Under the pieces are notes generated by a model that was not told where the DNA came from, did not search any database, and saw nothing but the letters and a program-made list of their open reading frames with translations. Positions 9,520 to 16,002 of a stretch of 17,689 bases of DNA are shown in pieces (the stretch's first letter is position 1; every line of letters begins with the position of its first letter). A program made the position numbers and the translations under genes. Origin of the DNA: DATJPY01 sp035506135 (GTDB lineage: Bacteria; Myxococcota_A; UBA9160; PR03); contig DATJPY010000102.1 of the NCBI GenBank assembly GCA_035506135.1, forward strand, positions 1-17,689, given 5' to 3'.

Positions 9520-10385
9520 GCGCCGAGGATGGGGACGGCGCCGGGCTCGACCTCGATCGCGATCGGCGTGTGTCCCCACGCTTCGCCGTCGACCTGGACC
9601 GGCACCGGCCTCGCGGCGTCGATCTCGATCCGCGTCGCGGTCCGACAGTCGACTCCCGGGTCCGACGCGAGGCGCCCGCGAGAGGCCTCGAGCGCGTAGC
9701 GCAGGAGCTCCGTCCGACGCGCCGAGCGGAACAGGCACGCATCGAGGCGACCCGAGTCGCAGCTCGCCGACGCCGTGACCCGCAGGACGCCGCCGTAGTC
9801 GCGCAGGTTGCCGACGATGGCCAGCTCGCACGCGACCGACTCGCCCCCATCGAGGCGCGCGGTGAGTCGAGGCGGCCGATAGCGCGCGAAGGTGCTCGCG
9901 ATCGGGACGACGTAGCCGCGGTACCCGAGGCGACCGCGGCGCGTCCGCGCCACGCGCTCCGTCACCATCGCGTCGAAGCCGACCCCGACGACGCAGAGGA
10001 AGCGGGTGTCGCCGACGCGACCCATGTCGACGCGCCGCACGCTCTTCGTCTCGACCCGCGCCGCGAGCGCCTCGGCCTCGACGGGAATGCCGAGCTCGCG
10101 CGCGAGCATGTTGGCGGTGCCGAGGGCCAACGGGGCGAGCGGGGTCCGCGCCGGGTCGGCGAGGCCGTTCAGCACCTCGTTCAGCGTGCCGTCGCCGCCG
10201 GCCGCGACGATGCAGTCGACGCGGCCCTCGCGCTCTCCGGCGAGGCGGCGCGCGTCACCCGGGCGCTCGGTCAGGAGCCACTCGACGCGGTGGCCCCGCC
10301 TCTCGAGCGCGCTCACGAGGCCGGCGGCGCGTCGCTGCGCGCGCCCGCTCCCGGCCGCGGGGTTCTCGATCACGAGGACGCGCAT
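9462..10385 (-). CDS. Diacylglycerol kinase-family lipid kinase (YegS/DgkB-like)
   Basis: 307 residues from ATG at 10385 (MRVLVIENPAAGSGRAQRR). The family hallmarks are the N-terminal NPxAGxG nucleotide loop (8-14), GGDGTLNEVLNG (63-74), and PLALGTANMLARELGI (85-100). The second domain carries VGVGFDAMV and GNLRDYGGVLRV, as in YegS/DgkB/BmrU enzymes. Known of the family: they phosphorylate lipids such as diacylglycerol using ATP at the inner face of the membrane; the exact substrate cannot be read from sequence. The start lies 20 bases downstream of the lgt stop on the same strand, so the two are probably co-transcribed as a lipid/lipoprotein unit. The 3' end overlaps the convergent GTPase gene by 58 bases. 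Length is normal and no key motif is missing. Confidence 0.93.
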   Translation of the reverse strand: MRVLVIENPAAGSGRAQRRAAGLVSALERRGHRVEWLLTERPGDARRLAGEREGRVDCIVAAGGDGTLNEVLNGLADPARTPLAPLALGTANMLARELGIPVEAEALAARVETKSVRRVDMGRVGDTRFLCVVGVGFDAMVTERVARTRRGRLGYRGYVVPIASTFARYRPPRLTARLDGGESVACELAIVGNLRDYGGVLRVTASASCDSGRLDACLFRSARRTELLRYALEASRGRLASDPGVDCRTATRIEIDAARPVPVQVDGEAWGHTPIAIEVEPGAVPILGAQAGSARRPASPRSGALSG

Positions 10386-10405
10386 CGAGCGGCGCGGCGC
10401 GCGGC

Positions 10406-11239
10406 TCAGCGCGCCGGAGCGCCGCGCGCCATCGCCTCGCCGGCCCGCATCCTCCACACCAGGCCCGCGGCCCCGAGCACCGCGACAGCGGCGCCGAGGA
10501 GCTGGTTGCTCGAGACCGGCGACGCGCCGAGGCGGAACCAGATCACCGACGGCTCGCTGTAGCGAACGAGCTCGAGCGCGACGCGCTCGAGCCCCATCGC
10601 ACCGAGCAGGGCGAAGAAGACGACGCCGTCCGGCGGACGCCGCGCGAGCAGCGCCGAGAGCGCCGCGAAGGTCGCGAAGCCGAGGGCCGACGCGTAGAGC
10701 TGCGTCGGGTGGATGGCCGTCTCGGGAAAGGCCTGGCCGGCGCCGCTGCCGGCGGGGAACTGGATGCACCAGGGAAGCTGGCAGGGAACCCCGAAGCAGC
10801 AGCCGTTCAGGAAGCAGCCGATGCGGGTGATCCCCTCGCCGAGCGCCGCCGAGGGCGCAAGCACGTCCGCCGTGCGCAGCACGGGCATGCCGCGCGCGTA
10901 CAGGTAGGCGAGGCCCGACAGCGTCGCGAGCCCGACACCGCCGAGCATCGAGAGGCCGCCGAGGCCGATGCCGCCGACGTGGAACGGGTTCACCGCGTCG
11001 ACCCAGCTCCCGCGCGGGGGCCTGAAGACCTCCAGATGCGTCGCGACCCAGAGGGCCCGCGCACCCACGAGCGAGGTCACCAGCGCGATCATGCAGGTGT
11101 CGATCACGCGCTCCTCGTCGAGACCTGCCGCCCGGGCACGCCGGCGCCCCACCTCGATGCCGACCGCGAAGGCGAGCATCAGCGCCACGCCGTAGCTGGT
11201 GACCTGGTAGCTGCCGATCCGGATGAGGATGGGGTGCAC
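10406..11239 (-). CDS. lgt: Prolipoprotein diacylglyceryl transferase, divergent Lgt variant
   Basis: 277 residues from GTG at 11239 (MHPILIRIGSYQVTSYGVAL, the usual Lgt opening). An ATG at 11299 is in frame but lies inside the start of the divergent gene and adds non-conserved residues. Seven or so hydrophobic segments fit the inner-membrane topology. The signature region reads TRIGCFLNGCCFG (about 137-150) instead of the E. coli-type GRxGNFxNGE, and HPTQLY follows near 176. Arg and Asn of the signature are kept. The loop that carries E. coli His103 reads GGLSMLGG here, so that His is Leu. Lgt moves a diacylglyceryl group from phosphatidylglycerol to the lipobox Cys of prolipoproteins. Cys-rich signatures of this kind are, from memory, common outside Gammaproteobacteria. 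It lies upstream of the lipid kinase and is divergent from the AI-2E-family gene across 58 bases. Confidence 0.9.
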   Translation of the reverse strand: MHPILIRIGSYQVTSYGVALMLAFAVGIEVGRRRARAAGLDEERVIDTCMIALVTSLVGARALWVATHLEVFRPPRGSWVDAVNPFHVGGIGLGGLSMLGGVGLATLSGLAYLYARGMPVLRTADVLAPSAALGEGITRIGCFLNGCCFGVPCQLPWCIQFPAGSGAGQAFPETAIHPTQLYASALGFATFAALSALLARRPPDGVVFFALLGAMGLERVALELVRYSEPSVIWFRLGASPVSSNQLLGAAVAVLGAAGLVWRMRAGEAMARGAPAR

Positions 11240-11283
11240 CCGGCGAAGATCGCATGCGCCGATGCGCGGCGCGACCCCCGTGG

Positions 11284-11289
11284 TAGGCT
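11284..11289 (+). promoter_or_regulatory. Candidate -10 hexamer (TAGGCT) of the AI-2E-family gene
   Basis: TAGGCT is 8 bases before ATG 11298, which predicts a leaderless start. It lies in the 58-base spacer between divergent lgt and this gene. No -35 element is recognised. Confidence 0.3.
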
Positions 11290-11297
11290 CGCCGGCC

Positions 11298-12401
11298 ATG
11301 GCGCACCCGCCGCCCTCCCGCGAGTCGGACCGCGACTTCATCGCGCGCTCGGCACGCTGGGGAATCGTCGCGGGGCTGGCGGCCGCCGCGTTCTTCGCGC
11401 TGCTCTGGGTGCTGAAGGCGGCGCTCACGCCGCTCGCCGGCGCCTTCGTGATCGCCTACCTGCTCGATCCGGTGATCGACCGCTTCGAGCGCCGCGGCGT
11501 CCGGCGCAGCATCGCGATCTTCCTACTGCTCGCGCTCTCGGCGGCGGCGCTCGGTGGGTTCCTGCTCTTCGTGATGCCGAAGCTGCAGCGCGAGATCGCC
11601 GCGCTGACGGAGCGCATGCCCGGCTACCTCGACCAGCTCAACACCGCCGTGATCCCCGGGATCGAGCAGCGCTTCCACGTCCAGCTCCCGCACACCCTCG
11701 ACGATCTGATCGCGCGCGTGCGCAGCGGAGACATCCCCCTCCCGCTCGAGGAGCTGCGCAAGCTGCTGGAGGGCGCCTTCCGCTACGTGACCGGGACGCT
11801 CTCGGCGGCGGTCGGACTCATCGTGATCCCGATCCTCGCCTACTACCTGCTGGTCGAGTTCGACGATCTGGTGGCGCGCGCGGCCCGCTACATCCCACCG
11901 CGCAGCCTGCCCTACGTCACCGAGAAGGCGCAGACCGTGAACCGGCTGGTGTCCGGATTCCTGCACGGCCAGCTCGTCGTCGCGGCCACGCTCGGCTTCC
12001 TCTACGCGACCGGCTTCTCGGTGATCGGGATCGACCTCGCGATCGGGGTGGGCGTGCTGGCCGGCGTGCTGGCGCTGGTCCCGTACCTCGGCAGCGCCGT
12101 CGCGCTCGCGACGGCGTCGATCCTCTGCGTGCTCAAGTTCGGGCTCGACGGCCACCTGCTCGCGGTGTTCGCCTGGTACGCGCTCTGCCAGACGCTCGAG
12201 GGCTTCGTGCTGACCCCGCGGATCGTCGGGCACAGCGTGGGCCTGCACCCGGCGGTGGTGATCGTGGCCCTGCTCATCTTCGGGGATCTGTTCGGGTTCC
12301 TCGGGCTCCTGATCGCCGTCCCGGGGGCCGCCGTCGTGAAGGTGTTCGCCGAGGAGGCGCTCGACGCCTACCGCCGCTCGTCGCTCTTCGGCGGCTCCTA
12401 G
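11298..12401 (+). CDS. AI-2E family (TqsA/PerM-like) transporter
   Basis: 367 residues from ATG at 11298. In-frame ATG at 11223 is rejected because it would run across the lgt start and adds a non-hydrophobic, non-conserved leader. Hydrophobic segments lie at about 21-43, 44-62, 72-94, 172-192, 225-245, 247-270, 285-305 and 317-345. This is the eight-helix plan of the family: two early helices with LDPVIDRFERRG after the second, and a long extramembrane domain at about 95-170. Family motifs include VIPILAYYLL (about 177-186), ALVPYLGSAVAL near 258 and FVLTPRIVGHSVGLHP near 305. Members export autoinducer-2 or act as Na+/H+ antiporters or general permeases; the substrate here is unknown. It diverges from lgt, and its TAG overlaps the stop of the convergent crotonase gene by 4 bases. 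Confidence 0.93.
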   Translation: MAHPPPSRESDRDFIARSARWGIVAGLAAAAFFALLWVLKAALTPLAGAFVIAYLLDPVIDRFERRGVRRSIAIFLLLALSAAALGGFLLFVMPKLQREIAALTERMPGYLDQLNTAVIPGIEQRFHVQLPHTLDDLIARVRSGDIPLPLEELRKLLEGAFRYVTGTLSAAVGLIVIPILAYYLLVEFDDLVARAARYIPPRSLPYVTEKAQTVNRLVSGFLHGQLVVAATLGFLYATGFSVIGIDLAIGVGVLAGVLALVPYLGSAVALATASILCVLKFGLDGHLLAVFAWYALCQTLEGFVLTPRIVGHSVGLHPAVVIVALLIFGDLFGFLGLLIAVPGAAVVKVFAEEALDAYRRSSLFGGS

Positions 12402-13219
12402 ACGCGGCCGAAGCGGGGCGGCCGCTTCTCGAGGAACGACATCACGCCCTCGCGGAAGTCGGGCCGCCCGAAGCTCGCGATCATGAGCTCGATCGCCTCC
12501 TTCTCGGCGTGGCCCAGCGACTCGGTCAGGTGCTGCCACACCTGGCGCTTCATGATGCGCAGCGAGGTGGGCGAGCAGTGCGCGGCGACGTCCTCGGCCC
12601 ACTCGCGCGTGAACTTGATCAGCTCCGCGTGCGGCACGACGCGGTTCACGAGCCCAATCCGCTCGGCCTCCGCCGCGTCGACCTTCCGCGCCGAGAAGAG
12701 CAGGTCGAGCGCGTGCGCCGGTCCCACCAGCCGAGGCAGCAGCCACGAGATGCCCCACTCCGCCACCAGACCGCGGCGCGAGAACGCCGTGGTGAACACC
12801 GCCTGGTCGGAGGCGAAGCGCAGATCCGCGCACAGCGCGATCGGCACCGCCATGCCCGCACAGGGCCCGTTGACGGCTGCCACCACCGGCTTGCGGATCG
12901 ACATCAGGTACGTGTAGGTGCCGCGGAAGGAATCGCCGACCGCGGGGTCGCCGGGATCGGCGTCGAGCCCCTCCGGCACCGGTGACTCGCGCCGCCCCTC
13001 GCTGATGTTCTGCAGGCGCTTCAGGTCGGCGCCGGCGCAGAAGCCGCGCCCGGCGCCGGTCAGCACGATCACGACGACCCGCGGATCCGCCTCGGCCTGC
13101 GCCATGGCGTGCTTCACCTCGACCGCCATGTGATCGGTCCACGCGTTGAGCTGCTTCGGGCGGTTCAGCGTGATGGTGGCGACCGGATCGGCCACCTCGT
13201 AGAGGATCTCCTGGTACAT
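12398..13219 (-). CDS. Enoyl-CoA hydratase/isomerase (crotonase) family protein
   Basis: 273 residues from ATG at 13219, with GGAGAG about 5 bases upstream as ribosome site. An in-frame ATG at 13423 is rejected because it adds 68 residues foreign to the family. Crotonase hallmarks are TLNRPKQLNAW (17-27), the oxyanion-hole stretch GFCAGADL (59-66), KPVVAAVNGPCAGMA (110-124) and GLVNRVVPHAEL. By hand alignment with rat mitochondrial hydratase, catalytic Glu144 is Pro126 and Glu164 is Phe146. Glu154 (RRGLVAEWG) instead falls where isomerases such as ECI or PaaG carry their acid. A double-bond isomerase or a non-hydratase activity is therefore as likely as enoyl-CoA hydration. No other fatty-acid oxidation gene is in the window. 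It is divergent from the exported hydrolase gene. Confidence 0.92.
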   Translation of the reverse strand: MYQEILYEVADPVATITLNRPKQLNAWTDHMAVEVKHAMAQAEADPRVVVIVLTGAGRGFCAGADLKRLQNISEGRRESPVPEGLDADPGDPAVGDSFRGTYTYLMSIRKPVVAAVNGPCAGMAVPIALCADLRFASDQAVFTTAFSRRGLVAEWGISWLLPRLVGPAHALDLLFSARKVDAAEAERIGLVNRVVPHAELIKFTREWAEDVAAHCSPTSLRIMKRQVWQHLTESLGHAEKEAIELMIASFGRPDFREGVMSFLEKRPPRFGRV

Positions 13220-13314
13220 ACGCTCTCCGCAAAGTCGGGTCCCCGCGAGCGTAGCCCGGTCCCCGGCCGGCAGCCGGGATCGCAGGAAATCAACAGCAAT
13301 TCCGGCGGCTTGCC

Positions 13315-13338
13315 GGGCCGGGCTGCGGGCCGGCCTGC
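13315..13338. repeat. Imperfect 12-bp direct tandem repeat, two units
   Basis: GGGCCGGGCTGC (13315-13326) is followed at once by GGGCCGGCCTGC (13327-13338), an 11 of 12 match; a third degraded unit (GGGC-ACTGC) follows. It lies in the divergent spacer. It may be simple GC-rich drift and no function can be assigned. Confidence 0.4.
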
Positions 13339-13448
13339 GGGCACTGCGGCGCCCGCTCCAAGTGGGGCACGACGCCTCCATCCCATTCTGGCTACTTACC
13401 GTATGGAAAGCAGGCCCGTCCATCTGCTAAACGGCCCAGTTCACCCGA

Positions 13449-13462
13449 GACCGAAATCGGTC
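13449..13462. promoter_or_regulatory. Perfect 6+2+6 palindrome, operator-like, upstream of the exported hydrolase
   Basis: GACCGA-AA-TCGGTC is a perfect inverted repeat ending 19 bases before the GTG at 13482. A second small palindrome, GTGGGTCCCAC, covers the start codon itself (13482-13492). Either could be a regulator site or an RNA hairpin near the ribosome site; only the symmetry is seen. Confidence 0.3.
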
Positions 13463-13481
13463 CCGCAGGCAGGAGCTCCAC

Positions 13482-15956
13482 GTGGGTCCCACCCAGCAGT
13501 TCGTCGCCACCTTCGTCGCCGCCTTGGTCGCCACCTTCGGAAGCTGCTTCAGCGATTTCCGCGCGATGCTCGCTGCGGGCGCGCCGAGCTGGGTGGCCCC
13601 GGCCCCGAGCCAGCTCTCTCAGATCGGACCGGTCTCGGCCCTTCTCACCCTTCCGAACGACTACGTCCCCGGCTCCCTGGTCGTGACGCTCGATGGCCAG
13701 GACGTGAGCAGCTCGTTCTCGGCGTCCGGCAGGAACGCCAAGGGTACCCTCCAGGTCTCCGCGGAGGGCGCGCACGCCCTGCACGCGAGCCTGCAGGCGG
13801 GGCTCGGCGTGGAGCGCGACGCGGACGTCGCGTTCACCACCGTGAACCTCCCGAACTCGGACCAGTGCGAGGTGCTGAACGAGCTCGACTGCATGCTCCC
13901 CTATCCGTCCTCGCGCTTCGAAGCGCCCGCCGACACGCCGACGGGTCTTCGCCTCGAGTTCCCGGAAGGCCTGACGCCCTCGATCTACAACTTCGACAAG
14001 GGACAGGTCGCCCCGCTCGATCCGGCGCCCTACCGAGCCCTCGACGGCTTCAGCCCCGCGGTGCCGGTTCTGATGCACTTCCCCGGCCTCGTGGACCCCG
14101 TCCAGTCGAACGCGTCGCGGCTGCTGCCCAGCACGCGCAGCTACGATCTCACCTCGCTCATGCCCAACAGCCCGACGCTGCTGATCGAGGCCGACACGGG
14201 CGAGCAGGTGATCCACTTCATCGAGGTCGACACGCGCGCCGTCGATTCCTCGGGCGATCCGCTGCCGGACCAGCTCCTCTTCCTGCGGCCCGCGGAGCAC
14301 CTGAAGCACGGCAAGCGCTACATCGTCGCGATGCGCCACCTGGTCCACCCGGACGGGACGCCGGTCGTCGCCGAGCCCGCGTTCGCGGCGCTGCGCGACG
14401 GCACGCCGACCACGATCTACGGGATCGAGTCGCGGCGCCCGCAGTTCGCGCAGATCTTCTCCGATCTGCGCCGCGCCGGGCTCTCCGACCAGGACCTGAG
14501 CGAGCTCGTGCTCGCCTTCGACTTCACCGTCGCGAGCCAGGACAACACCACCGGCGAGATGCTCTCGATGCGCGATCAGTCCTACGCCTGGCTCGCCGCG
14601 CAGTCGACCCCGACCTTCGCCGTCGATACGGCGAACAGCCAGGAGTTCGACTGCACCACCCAGGGCCAGTTCCTGTGGCGCCGCGTGCGCGGCACCTTCC
14701 AGGTCCCGCTCTTCCTGTCCTCGGATCCCGCGGCCAACCCCGCCACGATCGGCTTCCTGCAGCTCGACTCGAACGGCGTCCCGCAGAGCCAGGGCACCGA
14801 GAACGCGCCCTTCACGATCCTGATCCCCTGCTCGGCGCAGGCGACCGGCGGCGAGCCGGTGCGACCGGTGCTGATCGGGCACGGGCTCGGCCAGACCGGC
14901 GACAGCATCCTGGACCTCATCGTCAATCAGGCGGGCGAGGCGGTGCTCGGGAGCACGAGCTTCAACAACCTGCTCGGCGCGACCGACTGGGAGGGCCTCG
15001 CCTCGCAGGACTTCGACAACATCCTCCAGCTCAAGGGCTTCCTCGGCTCGATCTTCCGCGACTTCGACAACTTCCGCGCGCTGCCCGATCGTCTGCGCCA
15101 GGCGCAGGCGAACACGCTCATCCTGGCGCGCATGATGCGCCAGGGATCGTTCAACTCGAGCTCGTGGTTCCAGCGCACCGACAACTCGGGCGTGTTCCCG
15201 GGCCCGAGCGAGCCCGAGTTCTACTGGGGCGTGAGCCTCGGCGGCATCATGGGCCTGTTCGTGGCGTCGCAGACGCCCGACATCGAGCGCTTCAACATCG
15301 ACGTCGGATCCTCGAACTTCTCGATGCTCCTGTCGCGCTCGACCGACTTCGAGCCCCTCGAGCAGCAGCTCTTCGCGATCTTCCAGCCCGACATCCTTCC
15401 GCAGGAGCTGCTGCTCGCGATGATCGGCGAGCTCTGGACGCGCGGCGAGCCGGCCGGCTACGTCGCGCACGTGACGGGACTGAACCCCGACGCGCCGCCG
15501 CTGCCGGGCTCGATCCCCAAGAAGATCATGCTCACGCTCGCCCGCTTCGACCATCAGGTCTCGAACCAGGCCTCCGAGATCGCGGCCCGCACGATGCACC
15601 TGCCGAGCCTGATCGGGTCCGCCGAGCCCGGGAAGCCGCTGATCCCGGATCTCCCCGGCCCGCTCGACTCGGCCGTGATCGTCTACGACCCGGGAGGACT
15701 CGTCCCCGGGGTCGACGATCCCGAGATCCCGCCGCTCGGGCCGAACTTCGTCCAGGTCGACCAGTGCGATCCGCACGCGGCGACGCTCACGATCCCCGCG
15801 CAGCTCGATCAGCTCGCCGGGTTCCTGAAGCCGGACGGCCAGCTCGTGAACCTGTGCGACGGGCTCTGCGACGGGCACGACTCGCACGGCGACTTCCTGC
15901 CGTACGAGATCCCGAACGGCGCGGCGGAGCCGTGCATGCCGACTGCGCCTCAGTAG
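13482..15956 (+). CDS. Large, probably exported alpha/beta-hydrolase-like protein
   Basis: 824 residues from GTG at 13482, with AGGAG 6 bases upstream; a TAA at 13428 rules out a longer start. Residues 7-21 are hydrophobic and end in a Cys (TFGSC22), suggesting export or lipidation, but the lipobox is poor and no Lys or Arg precedes the hydrophobic core. The N-terminal half is beta-rich and contains PYPSSRFEAP, NFDKGQVAPLD and ALDGFSPAVPVLMHF. It resembles the N-terminal part of bacterial virulence-factor lipases (VolA-like) as I know them. The hydrolase half has IGHGLGQTGDS near 465 (oxyanion loop), a nucleophile elbow GVS585LGG, Asp690 in ARFDHQVSNQ, and His765 in CDPHAATL. These form a plausible Ser-Asp-His triad. 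Paired Cys near the C terminus (CDGLC ... EPC) fit an exported protein. Lipase or esterase activity is inferred; the substrate is unknown. Confidence 0.8.
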   Translation: MGPTQQFVATFVAALVATFGSCFSDFRAMLAAGAPSWVAPAPSQLSQIGPVSALLTLPNDYVPGSLVVTLDGQDVSSSFSASGRNAKGTLQVSAEGAHALHASLQAGLGVERDADVAFTTVNLPNSDQCEVLNELDCMLPYPSSRFEAPADTPTGLRLEFPEGLTPSIYNFDKGQVAPLDPAPYRALDGFSPAVPVLMHFPGLVDPVQSNASRLLPSTRSYDLTSLMPNSPTLLIEADTGEQVIHFIEVDTRAVDSSGDPLPDQLLFLRPAEHLKHGKRYIVAMRHLVHPDGTPVVAEPAFAALRDGTPTTIYGIESRRPQFAQIFSDLRRAGLSDQDLSELVLAFDFTVASQDNTTGEMLSMRDQSYAWLAAQSTPTFAVDTANSQEFDCTTQGQFLWRRVRGTFQVPLFLSSDPAANPATIGFLQLDSNGVPQSQGTENAPFTILIPCSAQATGGEPVRPVLIGHGLGQTGDSILDLIVNQAGEAVLGSTSFNNLLGATDWEGLASQDFDNILQLKGFLGSIFRDFDNFRALPDRLRQAQANTLILARMMRQGSFNSSSWFQRTDNSGVFPGPSEPEFYWGVSLGGIMGLFVASQTPDIERFNIDVGSSNFSMLLSRSTDFEPLEQQLFAIFQPDILPQELLLAMIGELWTRGEPAGYVAHVTGLNPDAPPLPGSIPKKIMLTLARFDHQVSNQASEIAARTMHLPSLIGSAEPGKPLIPDLPGPLDSAVIVYDPGGLVPGVDDPEIPPLGPNFVQVDQCDPHAATLTIPAQLDQLAGFLKPDGQLVNLCDGLCDGHDSHGDFLPYEIPNGAAEPCMPTAPQ

Positions 15957-15970
15957 AGGGCTCGTTCGAG

Positions 15971-16002
15971 GTGCGGAGGCCGACGCGAGTCGGCCTCCGC
16001 AC
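15971..16002. terminator. Perfect 14-bp hairpin with GCGA tetraloop between convergent genes
   Basis: GTGCGGAGGCCGAC (15971-15984) pairs without mismatch with GTCGGCCTCCGCAC (15989-16002) around GCGA, a GNRA-type tetraloop. The opposite strand reads TCGC in the loop. It fills the gap between the hydrolase stop (15956) and the ilvD stop (16002-16004). There is no T-tract on either side, so it may act as a bidirectional, U-independent terminator or 3'-end stabiliser. Confidence 0.7.

Larger units (their letters stand above)
13220..13481. other. 262-base divergent spacer between crotonase and exported-hydrolase genes
   Basis: No coding frame here has a recognisable product. The spacer probably carries promoters for both genes. 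On the minus strand a TACGCT hexamer lies about 28 bases before ATG 13219. On the plus strand the less GC-rich stretch around 13386-13411 (TGGCTACTTACCGTATGGAAAG) is the most promoter-like part. It also contains a 12-bp tandem repeat and a 14-bp palindrome, listed separately. Confidence 0.45.

Noticed and set aside
7608..10562. 984-codon plus-strand open frame running through three genes
   Set aside because: It crosses real genes on both strands and encodes Arg-rich low-complexity sequence.
11240..11299. Lgt start at ATG 11299 inside the CCATGG shared with the divergent gene
   Set aside because: It adds a charged, non-conserved leader and would place two opposed starts on the same bases; the GTG at 11239 gives the canonical N-terminus.
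13220..13423. N-terminal extension of the crotonase to ATG 13423
   Set aside because: The extra residues do not resemble the family; ATG 13219 has a ribosome site and the expected family start.
13392..15887. 831-codon open frame on the minus strand opposite the exported hydrolase
   Set aside because: The translation is rich in Arg, Glu, Leu and His without domains, whereas the plus frame has secretion-like and hydrolase motifs and a ribosome site.
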